DNA of 64,000 nucleotides from Prevotella sp. (GTDB lineage: Bacteria > Bacillota_I > Bacilli_A > ML615J-28 > CAG-313), in the NCBI GenBank assembly GCA_023665755.1, contig JAMPDF010000001.1, positions 201,537 through 265,536 of the forward strand, given 5' to 3'. The notes beneath the pieces are model-generated. The model saw nothing but the letters and a program-made list of their open reading frames with translations. It had not been told where the DNA came from and made no database searches. The position numbers and the translations under genes were made by a program. This document shows, in pieces, positions 35,621 to 44,343 of this stretch; the first letter of the stretch is position 1, and each line of letters begins with the position of its first letter.

Positions 35621-37969
35621 TTATTTTAGAGTAATAACCGTTACCCCAAATCCTCCTTCTGTTTCTCCTCCATATCGATACGCACCAATATGTGGATTTG
35701 ATTTTACATAGGATTGAACCATCTCTCGAATAACCCCAGTTCCAAATCCATGAATAATGCTTGCTTGTTTTAAACCCGTTAGTAATAAATCATCCATATA
35801 TTTATCAAGCGCATCTTTGGCTTCCTCATAGCGTTTCCCACGTAAATCTAACGTAAGTGATACGCTTGCTCGTGACTTTTCAATATGCGTGCCACCCATT
35901 TTTATTTTTTCTCTTGGTGCTTTGTCTAAAACATCAAATTGATCTCTCTTCAATTTTAAATGCATATTGCCAATGGCAACTTCAAAAGCGCCATCTTTCA
36001 ATTGTTTTTGAATCACACCATATTGATCATAAGTCGTAATATACACATCATCACCAATATGAGCTTCACGCTTCGCCTTTTTTGGAATTGCCTGTTTTTT
36101 TTCTACCTCTCCACCCAATTGTTCTATTTTATGCTTTGTTTCAATAATTTGATGGAGTTTCACATCACCTTTACTCAGTTCTTTAGCCGCATCAAGCGCA
36201 AGCAAGGCTTCTTTCCTTACTCTTTCAACAAAAGCATCAGCATCTTGTTGCGCTTTTGTTAAGATTAGTTGGCGCTCTTTTTCTACATGGGCCATTTTTC
36301 CGTTATACTCTAACTCTTTTTCATATAGAAGTTGACGCTCTTGTTGCAATAGGACCATCTTCTTCTCATATGTTTTGACTTGTTGTTCCAATTTTAAAAT
36401 CAGTTTTCGTGCATCATCCTCAGAAGTAACCGTCATTTGGTATGCATCTTGAATTATTTCTTCCTTCAATCCCAAACGCTTAGCAATGTTGAGGGCATTA
36501 CTGGCACCACTTACGCCCAATTTGAGATGATAAGTTGGCGATAATGTATTGGCATCAAATTCCATAGACGCGTTGATGACTTGAGGCGCATCAAACCCAA
36601 ATGCTTTTAACTGAGAGTAATGAGTCGTTGTAATAAAACTAATTTTATGCTCAATCAAATATTTCAATATTGCCTTAGCTAAATTAGATCCTTCAATCGG
36701 ATCAGTTCCAGAACCAATTTCGTCAAATAGTACTAAAGACTGCGGTGTAATTTGATCAATAATTTGTGTAATATTGTGCATATGGGACGAAAATGTCGAT
36801 AAATTACTAGCAATGCTTTGATCATCACCAATATCACAAAAAATCTGATCAAAAACCATCACACGACTATCCGGGTCAGCTGGAATCAATAATCCAAATT
36901 TAACCATCGCACAAAGCAACCCTACTGTTTTTAAAAGGACCGTTTTTCCACCTGTATTGGGACCAGTAATAATAATTCCCAAATAGCGATCCCCAAATGA
37001 AACATGATTAGGTATTACTTTTTTGACCTTTAGAAGGGGGTGACGAGCATTTCGTAATTCCAATTCGCATTGCTGGTTCAATTGTGGCGCAAATCCATTA
37101 TAGGAATCTGCAAGCATCGCTTTGGCAAATACAAAATCAAGTTGACAAACGATATCAAAATTCATTTGCAAATTGTCTACTTCCTCTGCCAACATATGTG
37201 ACAATTTTTTTATAATTCGATTAACTTCTTTTTTTTCTTCTTCTATCCATTTTGCCTTTTCTTGCATCAATTCATTTACTGCATAGGGTTCAATAAAACA
37301 CGTCTGCATACTAGAACTCATATCATGTAAAATACCTTTGATATTATTTTTATACTCACTTTTGACGGCTAAGCAATAGCAATTATCTCGTAATACAACA
37401 GAAGTCTGTGAAAGTTTATTTCCTTCTCTTCCTATGATTTCCTGTAATTTATTTTTTACCTGAATATCCATTCGCGCTAATTTCTTACGAATATTTTTTA
37501 AATCAGGGCTTGCATCATCTAAAATATAACCATTTTCATCTACAGATTGAAGCAATACCTTTTCAATCGTGCCCTGATAAACACAAGTTGAAACAAGCGA
37601 CTGATAAAATGCACTAGGAATAGCGTTTTTTTGCAACCTTTCTACCATAGCCTGATTGGCTTTAATCGTTTGATATAATAATACTGTTTGATACAATTCT
37701 TCTCCTGAAAGAAGGCCGTCTTTTTTCAAAACATTTAGCAGTCTCTCATATGCACTAGATAAATAAATCGGAGCCCTTTCACACCTTCTAAGAATCCCCA
37801 AACATTCATCTACATGTTGCAACTCCTCTTCTAAATAGGCTACATCTTGTGAAGGAGTTAAAGATGCAATTTGATTTTGCACTCGTGGCAAAATAGCCAA
37901 TCCTTGAAGTTGCTCTAAAATGAGGTTTAATTCTAATTTTTGGAAACATATTTTTTGAAAATCAGTCAT
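35621..37969 (-). CDS. mutS2: Endonuclease MutS2
   Basis: A 782-residue MutS-family protein without the mismatch-recognition domain. The ATPase has Walker A GPNTGGKTVLL (about 335), DDQSIASNLSTFSSH and Walker B LVLFDEIGSGTDP. A coiled coil spans about 515-620. The C-terminal Smr nuclease domain contains LDLRGKRYEEA and IIHGFGTGVIREMV. Bacillus MutS2 splits collided ribosomes; in other species it acts against recombination. Divergent from rnhC with 73 bases between, and coupled to the thioredoxin gene downstream. Confidence 0.96.
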   Translation of the reverse strand: MTDFQKICFQKLELNLILEQLQGLAILPRVQNQIASLTPSQDVAYLEEELQHVDECLGILRRCERAPIYLSSAYERLLNVLKKDGLLSGEELYQTVLLYQTIKANQAMVERLQKNAIPSAFYQSLVSTCVYQGTIEKVLLQSVDENGYILDDASPDLKNIRKKLARMDIQVKNKLQEIIGREGNKLSQTSVVLRDNCYCLAVKSEYKNNIKGILHDMSSSMQTCFIEPYAVNELMQEKAKWIEEEKKEVNRIIKKLSHMLAEEVDNLQMNFDIVCQLDFVFAKAMLADSYNGFAPQLNQQCELELRNARHPLLKVKKVIPNHVSFGDRYLGIIITGPNTGGKTVLLKTVGLLCAMVKFGLLIPADPDSRVMVFDQIFCDIGDDQSIASNLSTFSSHMHNITQIIDQITPQSLVLFDEIGSGTDPIEGSNLAKAILKYLIEHKISFITTTHYSQLKAFGFDAPQVINASMEFDANTLSPTYHLKLGVSGASNALNIAKRLGLKEEIIQDAYQMTVTSEDDARKLILKLEQQVKTYEKKMVLLQQERQLLYEKELEYNGKMAHVEKERQLILTKAQQDADAFVERVRKEALLALDAAKELSKGDVKLHQIIETKHKIEQLGGEVEKKQAIPKKAKREAHIGDDVYITTYDQYGVIQKQLKDGAFEVAIGNMHLKLKRDQFDVLDKAPREKIKMGGTHIEKSRASVSLTLDLRGKRYEEAKDALDKYMDDLLLTGLKQASIIHGFGTGVIREMVQSYVKSNPHIGAYRYGGETEGGFGVTVITLK

Positions 37970-38018
37970 AGTTGACTCCTTTTGTTATCAAATTTTAACC
38001 ATTTTTTTTTATTTGTGG

Positions 38019-38024
38019 TAAAAT
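38019..38024 (+). promoter_or_regulatory. -10 element of rnhC
   Basis: TGG-TAAAAT extended -10 at 38016-38024, 19 bases before the ATG. No clear -35. Confidence 0.5.
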
Positions 38025-38042
38025 AAAAGCGGTGGTGATCAT

Positions 38043-39008
38043 ATGCAATCAAGCGGAAATCATAAAATCAAAGCTACATCAGAACAAATTAACACAATGC
38101 TTGCTTATTATCAAGGATATTTAACTTATAATGCAAGTGATTATATTATTGCAAGGGCAAAACTACCCCATGCAACAATTACATTCTATAAGACAAATGT
38201 AGTTCTTTTTCAAGGGGTTAACGAAATTGTAGAATACAATATTTGGGCAAAACAATTTGGATTGGCTATTGATCAATCCAAAAAGGCAATCCAAAAAGAC
38301 CTTTCATCTTTATCTGCAATCGGTAGTGATGAAGTCGGCACTGGAGACTACTTTGGTCCTATCGTTGTATGTGCAGCTTATGTTTCTTCCTCAATGATTG
38401 AACAATTGCGACTTTTAGGGGTAAAGGATTCAAAACTTTTAACCGATAAACAAATGATTCCTATGGCACTTAAACTTTCACAAATGATTCCTTATTCTAT
38501 AGTTTATCTAGACCCAGAACGAATCAATTTACTTTCCAAAAAACGCAATAATCTTAATTTTGTAAAAGCTTATCTACATAATAAAGCTATAAATAGTATA
38601 CTAAAAAAGACTACTGGTGTAAAGTGCGACGCTATTTTAATTGATGAGTTTACACCTCAAGAAAAATATTTTGAATACTTATCTCAAGAAAAAGATGTGA
38701 TAAAAAATGTTACCTTAATTCCCAATGGAGAAAAAGCGCATATGAGTGTCGCTGCCGCATCCATTTTGGCTAGAGTTACTTTTTTAAGGGAATTGAGTAA
38801 GCTCAGCAAAACTTATGATTTTGAATTTTATAAAGGAGCGGGCCCCGAAGTAGATAAAAATGCCATCTCTTTTGTAAAAGCAAATGGTTGGGATGAATTA
38901 AGAAAAATTGCCAAAATGAAATTTAGCAATACTGAGCGCATTCGCCAATACTTTTTAAACAATCCTATGCCTAAATCTAGACAAGGCAGTTTCTACAATG
39001 AAAAATAA
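38043..39008 (+). CDS. rnhC: Ribonuclease HIII
   Basis: Cleaves RNA in RNA-DNA hybrids. 321 residues. The N-terminal about 85 residues are the TBP-like domain that marks RNase HIII. The catalytic domain begins AIGSDEVGTGDYFGPIVV (Asp-Glu pair, about 98), with LLGVKDSKLLTD and a later acid in AILIDEF. The C-terminal AHMSVAAASILAR block is typical of type 2 RNases H. It is on the plus strand, divergent from mutS2, as in several Bacilli. Confidence 0.96.
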   Translation: MQSSGNHKIKATSEQINTMLAYYQGYLTYNASDYIIARAKLPHATITFYKTNVVLFQGVNEIVEYNIWAKQFGLAIDQSKKAIQKDLSSLSAIGSDEVGTGDYFGPIVVCAAYVSSSMIEQLRLLGVKDSKLLTDKQMIPMALKLSQMIPYSIVYLDPERINLLSKKRNNLNFVKAYLHNKAINSILKKTTGVKCDAILIDEFTPQEKYFEYLSQEKDVIKNVTLIPNGEKAHMSVAAASILARVTFLRELSKLSKTYDFEFYKGAGPEVDKNAISFVKANGWDELRKIAKMKFSNTERIRQYFLNNPMPKSRQGSFYNEK

Positions 39009-39036
39009 AAAGCAAATCTTTCGATTTGCTTTTTTT
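39007..39036. terminator. Bidirectional terminator rnhC / rluD-family gene
   Basis: Stem AAAAAGCAAATC / GATTTGCTTTTT (39007-39018 with 39023-39034) plus T-run; serves the convergent genes on both strands. Confidence 0.9.
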
Positions 39037-39042
39037 CATTAT

Positions 39043-39969
39043 TTAACAGCTTTTTTCCAATCTTTCAATCATATCTTTGAACTCGAATGGAAGTTCTGAG
39101 GTAAATTCAAGATATTCTCCTGTTGTAGGATGATAAAATCCAAGTGTTTTCGCATGTAAATATTGACCAAATGGGGTAGTCTGCTTCTTCACACCATATA
39201 GAGGATCATTCATAACAGGATGTCCAATATAAGCCATGTGGACACGAATTTGATGCGTTCTACCTGTCTCTAATTGTAGTTCCACTAAAGTAAAACCCGG
39301 ATAACGATCTAATACTTTAAAATGAGTCACTGCTGATTTTCCATCTTCTACTACTGCCATTTTTTGACGATTGTTAGGATCACGACCAATTGGAGCATTG
39401 ATTTTTCCAAGATTATGACCAATCGAACCCGTCACAATCGCAATATATTTGCGTGTAGTCGTTTTATTTTTTAACTGATCGCTCAATATTTTATGGGCAT
39501 GATTGGTTTTACACGCAACAAGCAATCCTGAAGTATCCTTATCAATCCGGTGTACTATCCCCGCTCTTATATCTCCACCTATATCAGAAAGGCCATTACA
39601 ATGATACAAAAGTGCATTAACTAGTGTTTGATGAGGATGACCTGGAGCAGGATGAACTACCATTCCACTTGGCTTATTGACAACAATTACTTCGTCATCT
39701 TCATAAACAATATCTAGCGGTATATTTTCCTTGACCATATCAATTTCTTCAGTCGGTTTCATTTGAATATGAATACAGTCTCCATCTTTGATTTTAAAAC
39801 TAGGCTTTACCACTTTTGTACCTACACTAACTAGTCCCATATCAAAATAATCTCTTATTTCACTTCTAGATAAATCTTCACATACCTCAGCCAAATATTT
39901 ATCTATTCTAAGTTCTGTACCCTCAATTTCCACCAAAGATAAATCTACAATATACTGTTCTTGAATCAT
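39043..39969 (-). CDS. RluA/RluD family 23S rRNA pseudouridine synthase
   Basis: A 308-residue protein with an S4 RNA-binding domain at the N-terminus (about 18-80: RIDKYLAEVCEDLSRSEIRDY) and a catalytic domain with Asp in HRIDKDTSGLLV (about 143). It ends with the LETGRTHQIRVHMAYIGHPV block. In Bacillus, the equivalent gene (ylyB) also follows lspA. ATG at 39969 overlaps the lspA stop as ATGA, giving translational coupling. Target uridine not assigned. Confidence 0.95.
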   Translation of the reverse strand: MIQEQYIVDLSLVEIEGTELRIDKYLAEVCEDLSRSEIRDYFDMGLVSVGTKVVKPSFKIKDGDCIHIQMKPTEEIDMVKENIPLDIVYEDDEVIVVNKPSGMVVHPAPGHPHQTLVNALLYHCNGLSDIGGDIRAGIVHRIDKDTSGLLVACKTNHAHKILSDQLKNKTTTRKYIAIVTGSIGHNLGKINAPIGRDPNNRQKMAVVEDGKSAVTHFKVLDRYPGFTLVELQLETGRTHQIRVHMAYIGHPVMNDPLYGVKKQTTPFGQYLHAKTLGFYHPTTGEYLEFTSELPFEFKDMIERLEKSC

Positions 39970-40790
39970 TGTGCATTCTCCCCATTATTCTCATCATTAG
40001 AAGGTGTTGATTGCTTTGAGGTTTTACTACTCGTTTGAAACAAATCAAATATCACTACAATAGCTAATAAAATGGTACCTATCACTAAAAAGGAATCCGC
40101 TACATTGAAAATAGGAAAATCCATAAAAGCTGTTTCAATAAAATCGACTACACCATTGGGGCGAAAAAAGCGATCAATCATATTGCCTACTGTCCCACCT
40201 AAAATAAATGCCAAAGCAAGACTATATAAGGGTTTTTTTCGTAAATTAAAATCTTTCATAAAATATAAGATAACAAAACTAGCAATGAGGCTCATAATTG
40301 CAAGCATATTGGTATGGTTAGAACACATGCTCCAAGCAGCTCCCTTATTGTAAGCAAGACTCCAATTCAAGAAGCCTTTGATAAAGACTACACTTGACTT
40401 TCCTTCTAAATGAATAATGGCTTGAATTTTTGTAAACTGATCTAAAAAAACAATCAATGCTACAATCAAAAAACCAGTCACAAAAGGGCCCACTAATTCT
40501 GATAAAAATTTTTTTCGATATTCACATTTACTCACTTTCCTATTTTCATAATTAGCTAGTAGCTTTTCATATAAAATAGTTGAAAATGCAATCAATAGAG
40601 CAAAAAGGCAAATGGCAATAAAGATGATTGCCCAAAATAAGGGGGTAATTAATGAATATTGTAACAGAAGTGTTATCCAAATGACCAATAGAGGCATAGC
40701 TATCACCAACATAATGGCAAACATACCTAAAGAGGCTTTTACCTCATTTTGAGAAAAATATTCTTTACATTTTTTTAAAAATGATTTCAT
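39966..40790 (-). CDS. lspA: Lipoprotein signal peptidase (LspA) with extra N-terminal membrane domain
   Basis: Removes signal peptides from lipoproteins; many lipoproteins are encoded in this window. The catalytic Asp residues are in GNMIDRFFRPNGVVDFIE and FNVADSFLVIG. The core motif SLAYNKGAAWSM is present. The protein has 274 residues while LspA is usually 150-170. About 95 residues precede the usual first helix (VALIVFLDQFTK), and they contain two additional hydrophobic segments and a basic cytoplasmic stretch. The ATG at 40790 has a good SD (AGGTGAG), and the extension reads as a real part of the protein. It overlaps the pseudouridine synthase gene by 4 bases. Confidence 0.92.
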   Translation of the reverse strand: MKSFLKKCKEYFSQNEVKASLGMFAIMLVIAMPLLVIWITLLLQYSLITPLFWAIIFIAICLFALLIAFSTILYEKLLANYENRKVSKCEYRKKFLSELVGPFVTGFLIVALIVFLDQFTKIQAIIHLEGKSSVVFIKGFLNWSLAYNKGAAWSMCSNHTNMLAIMSLIASFVILYFMKDFNLRKKPLYSLALAFILGGTVGNMIDRFFRPNGVVDFIETAFMDFPIFNVADSFLVIGTILLAIVVIFDLFQTSSKTSKQSTPSNDENNGENAQ

Positions 40791-40798
40791 ATTCTCAC

Positions 40799-41881
40799 CT
40801 ACTTGTACTGTTCTAAATAAGCTATAGCATCTGCGAGTGAGGCTATAGGCACCAATTTCATATTGGTTTTTCTTAAACGTGCATAAGATGCAAGTGCATC
40901 TTGATAATTGGATTCATATTGATAAATCTGTGAATCCATACTGGATACAGGGACAAAAAAGATATCCGCATGTGCCAAATGGGCAGTAATGACCTTTTGA
41001 TAAATTCCTCCAATTGCACCTGCATTCCCATAGGAATCTACTGTTCCTGTTCCCACAATCTTAAGACCTCTTGTCAATGTATTCCCTGTTAAGGATTCAT
41101 AAACATATAAAGCCTGCATCAATCCTCCACTTGGACCAATGGAATTTCCATATCCCCAACCATATTGAAGATGAGGTTGATCTAAACCCATTTGTTTTGG
41201 TAACGTATAACTATAGGTAGCGATTCCAAATGAAGGATGTTTTTCCTCTTGCTCATCCGTATAATAATAGTTGGTTTGAATTTCCAAATCCAATAGTTCA
41301 CCATTTCGCAACACACGAATTGGATAACTTTTATCCTTTTCATAACTCAATGCTTGACAAACAGTTGTGAATTCATTCTCAAGTTTACGCGTTGTAAAGT
41401 CTACCTGATTAAAAGATACAATGATATCTCCCAATTGAAGTTGAGTAGAAGCATACGTATATAATGTATGAATCACATATCCTTGAAAAGAATTTTCATC
41501 TGTGATTTCATGATATCCTGCTGCCTCATATCCTGCAATAATAGCATTATAGATACTGATTTTTTTTTGGATAGCGCCTGATTGATAAATAGAGCTAGTA
41601 TCAGTCGCACTATAAGGATAAGTTTTTTCTACTGTTGCATAGGGATTCATTTGAGCTAGCAAATAATTCAACAACGTAACCCGGGTATAAGAATACACAG
41701 ATACCGTATTTACCTGTTGATTTTCATGTACGCCTATATCAAGACTATCTGATACCTTGGTAATATCTGCGGGCACAGTAACATCATAATCTACTTTTAC
41801 AAAAGCACAAATAAGAATCAATACATAAGGTATTGCTAATACGGAGATAAAAATTTTATATTCTTTCAATAACTTCTTCAT
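40799..41881 (-). CDS. YlbL-like PDZ and Lon-type serine protease
   Basis: A 360-residue membrane-bound protease. One TM segment (about 11-28) is followed by a PDZ-like part (LQLGDIIVSFNQVDF, about 148-162) and a C-terminal S16 (Lon) protease domain. In this domain the Ser in GPSGGLMQAL (about 254) and Lys in IGGIYQKV (about 295) form the Ser-Lys dyad. Bacillus YlbL cleaves the cell division inhibitor YneA after DNA damage. ATG overlaps the dCMP deaminase stop codon (ATGA). It is followed by lspA 8 bases later. Confidence 0.9.
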   Translation of the reverse strand: MKKLLKEYKIFISVLAIPYVLILICAFVKVDYDVTVPADITKVSDSLDIGVHENQQVNTVSVYSYTRVTLLNYLLAQMNPYATVEKTYPYSATDTSSIYQSGAIQKKISIYNAIIAGYEAAGYHEITDENSFQGYVIHTLYTYASTQLQLGDIIVSFNQVDFTTRKLENEFTTVCQALSYEKDKSYPIRVLRNGELLDLEIQTNYYYTDEQEEKHPSFGIATYSYTLPKQMGLDQPHLQYGWGYGNSIGPSGGLMQALYVYESLTGNTLTRGLKIVGTGTVDSYGNAGAIGGIYQKVITAHLAHADIFFVPVSSMDSQIYQYESNYQDALASYARLRKTNMKLVPIASLADAIAYLEQYK

Positions 41882-42351
41882 TCTTTTTCCACCTTCAAAT
41901 GAAAATCATCCATCCTTCTATAAGAAACTCCAGCACTTTCAGCCATCCTTTTAGAAGCCATATTACTTGGCGTATCAACATATTTATCGGATAAATATAC
42001 TATTTCACGAATGCCACTTTGAATAATCAACTTCATACATTCATGACAAGGAAAAAGGCTTACATAAATAGTAGCTCCATCGAGATTACTCGTTGAATTT
42101 AAAATAGCATTAGGTTCTGCATGTACGACATAAGGGTATTTGGTATCGAGAAAGTCACCATCTCGCTGCCAAGGAAATACATCATCATCACATCCATAAG
42201 GAAAACCATTGTATCCGATTCCCACAATTCGCTTGTTTTGATTGACGATACATGCCCCTACTTTAGTATTTGGATCTTTACTACGCATAGCAGATAAAAG
42301 GGCAACTCCCATAAAATATTCATCCCATGAAATATAATTTTCACTTTTCAT
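41878..42351 (-). CDS. dCMP deaminase family protein (ComEB-like)
   Basis: A 157-residue zinc-dependent deaminase. Zinc ligands and catalytic Glu: VHAEPNAIL (His and Glu, about 76-78) and LFPCHECMKLI (two Cys, about 103-106). It converts dCMP to dUMP for thymidylate synthesis; its length fits this branch. ATG at 42351 has AAGGAGG. It lies in the operon between aspS and the YlbL-like gene. Confidence 0.93.
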   Translation of the reverse strand: MKSENYISWDEYFMGVALLSAMRSKDPNTKVGACIVNQNKRIVGIGYNGFPYGCDDDVFPWQRDGDFLDTKYPYVVHAEPNAILNSTSNLDGATIYVSLFPCHECMKLIIQSGIREIVYLSDKYVDTPSNMASKRMAESAGVSYRRMDDFHLKVEKE

Positions 42352-42375
42352 AATGTAAGCCTCCTTCGTTATTAT

Positions 42376-44136
42376 TTATTGATTTAATTCAGTAGTCTTG
42401 ACTTGCAAATGCAATTCCTCTAGTTGCTTCTTAGCTACACGAGTAGGTGCATCACTCATCGGGCATTTTGCGCTTGCGGCTTTAGGGAAAGCAATAATTT
42501 CCCTTAAATTGTTATTTTTCGTCAATAACATAACCAATCGATCTAACCCAATTGCAAAACCACCATGTGGTGGAGTACCGTATTTTAATGCATCAACGAA
42601 GAATGAAAATTGATTGCGCACTTCTTCTTCACTTAGTCCAATTGCTTGAAACATTTTTGCTTGGGTTTCTTGATTGTGAATACGAATGCTACCCCCACCT
42701 AGTTCATAACCATTGAGCACGATATCATAGGCTTTGGCCATACAATGTGCAGGATCAGTTAACATTAAATCTTCATGACCATCTTTTGGCGATGTGAAGG
42801 GGTGATGTGCAGCCACAAATCTATTCTCTTCTTCACTATATTCAAATAATGGCCAATCCACTACCCATAAGAAATGGAATGCATTTTCATCAATTAGATT
42901 CATTTCTTTGGCGATCTGTAATCGTAGTGCCCCTAATGCAAAATTACAAACTTCTCGTTTATCGCTGACAATCAAGATAAGATCATTTTCTTCTATACTA
43001 AGAAGATGACATAAATTTTGCTGATTGGTCTCACTTAAAAATTTCGCAATAGAACCTGTATAAGCCTGATGTTCATATTTTAACCAAGCAAGACCACTCG
43101 CATGATATTTCTTAGCAAGCAAAGTCAATCGATCAATCTCTTTTCTTGAATAATGACTTGCACCCTGTTTTACCACAATGGCTTTCACTGCGCCATTTGT
43201 AGCCAACTGATGTTGGAAAATGGTCAAATCGACATCTTTTGCCCAACCTGAAATATCTTGTAATAACATTTCAAAACGAGTATCTGGTTTATCACTACCA
43301 TATAGATTCATTGCATCATCATACTTCATACGAACAAATGGTGTTACAATATCTTGATGCAAGGTCTCTTTCCAAACCCGTTTCAGTAGACCTTCTAATA
43401 CTTGATAAATGTCTTCTTCATCAACAAAACTCATTTCAACATCAATTTGCGTAAATTCAAGTTGTCGATCCGCCCTTAAATCTTCATCGCGAAAACACTT
43501 GGCAATTTGAAAATATTTATCAAATCCCGCAATCATCAATAATTGTTTGTACAATTGTGGAGATTGGGGAAGTGCATAAAATGCACCTTCATGTATACGA
43601 GATGGCACTAAGAAATCACGTGCCCCTTCAGGCGTCGACTTTCCTAAATATGGTGTTTCCACCTCAATAAAACCAAGTTCATCAAAATAATTTCTTACTG
43701 CTATGGTTGTTTTATGACGCAACATAAAATTTTTTTGCATAATAGGTCTTCTTAAATCTAAATAGCGATATTTCATTCGTGTATCTTCTAAAGCATCTGT
43801 TGCGTCTTGTATCAATAACGGTGGATTTTCTGCTGTATTTAAGATTTCAAGAGTAGATACAATCACTTCTACATCTCCTGTATCTAAATGAGCATTTTTG
43901 TTTTCTCTTTCAACGACTTGACCTGTAGCTTTCAATACATACTCATTTTTGATTGACATGGCCAGTTCATAATTGGAATTTTGTGGTTCTACAACCAATT
44001 GGATAATTCCTGAACGATCACGTAAATCGATAAAAATCAAACCACCTAAATTTCTTTTTTTACTACACCACCCAACTAGTGTAACTGTTTGATTGACGTT
44101 TTCTATTCTTAATTCATTATTATAATTTGTTCGCAT
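42376..44136 (-). CDS. aspS: Aspartyl-tRNA synthetase (bacterial type with GAD insert)
   Basis: Charges tRNA-Asp. 586 residues, normal for the bacterial form. The anticodon-binding OB fold is at about 1-105, catalytic motif 2 includes FQIAKCFRDEDLRADRQLEFTQID (about 215-235), the GAD domain lies at about 285-420, and motif 3 reads GGFAIGLDRLVMLL near 540. The ATG at 44136 has AAGGAG six bases upstream; a TTG five codons further up overlaps that SD and is rejected. First gene of the aspS-deaminase-ylbL-lspA-rluD operon. Controlled by a T-box leader. No hisS gene lies upstream, unlike in Bacillus. Confidence 0.97.
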   Translation of the reverse strand: MRTNYNNELRIENVNQTVTLVGWCSKKRNLGGLIFIDLRDRSGIIQLVVEPQNSNYELAMSIKNEYVLKATGQVVERENKNAHLDTGDVEVIVSTLEILNTAENPPLLIQDATDALEDTRMKYRYLDLRRPIMQKNFMLRHKTTIAVRNYFDELGFIEVETPYLGKSTPEGARDFLVPSRIHEGAFYALPQSPQLYKQLLMIAGFDKYFQIAKCFRDEDLRADRQLEFTQIDVEMSFVDEEDIYQVLEGLLKRVWKETLHQDIVTPFVRMKYDDAMNLYGSDKPDTRFEMLLQDISGWAKDVDLTIFQHQLATNGAVKAIVVKQGASHYSRKEIDRLTLLAKKYHASGLAWLKYEHQAYTGSIAKFLSETNQQNLCHLLSIEENDLILIVSDKREVCNFALGALRLQIAKEMNLIDENAFHFLWVVDWPLFEYSEEENRFVAAHHPFTSPKDGHEDLMLTDPAHCMAKAYDIVLNGYELGGGSIRIHNQETQAKMFQAIGLSEEEVRNQFSFFVDALKYGTPPHGGFAIGLDRLVMLLTKNNNLREIIAFPKAASAKCPMSDAPTRVAKKQLEELHLQVKTTELNQ

Positions 44137-44151
44137 ATGTTTCTCCTTCAA

Positions 44152-44343
44152 TAAAAAAATGGGGCAACAAAGTCAACCTAAGGACGAAGTGTTTCTCCGC
44201 GGTACCACCTTAGTTTAGCCAAGCTACCCTCTTTATTTTTTTGCTTAACGTGCAAAATAGCGTTTTTCTCCCAATTTGTCAGATTGTTCATAGAAAAAAA
44301 TATAATCTATGCATATCATACCCCAATTTGATACAAAATTCAA
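44152..44343 (-). promoter_or_regulatory. aspS promoter and compact T-box leader
   Basis: Promoter on the minus strand: TTGAAT (44338-44343) - 17 bases - TATGAT (44315-44320). The -35 contains the dinB stop codon. The leader has the T-box core AAGGTGGTACCGCGG (complement of 44197-44211) and the pairing partner CGTCCTT downstream. A GAC triplet (44278-44280) could be the specifier. The leader is only about 155 bases, short for a T-box. A T-run (44153-44159) is present but the terminator stem before it is weak. Confidence 0.8.
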
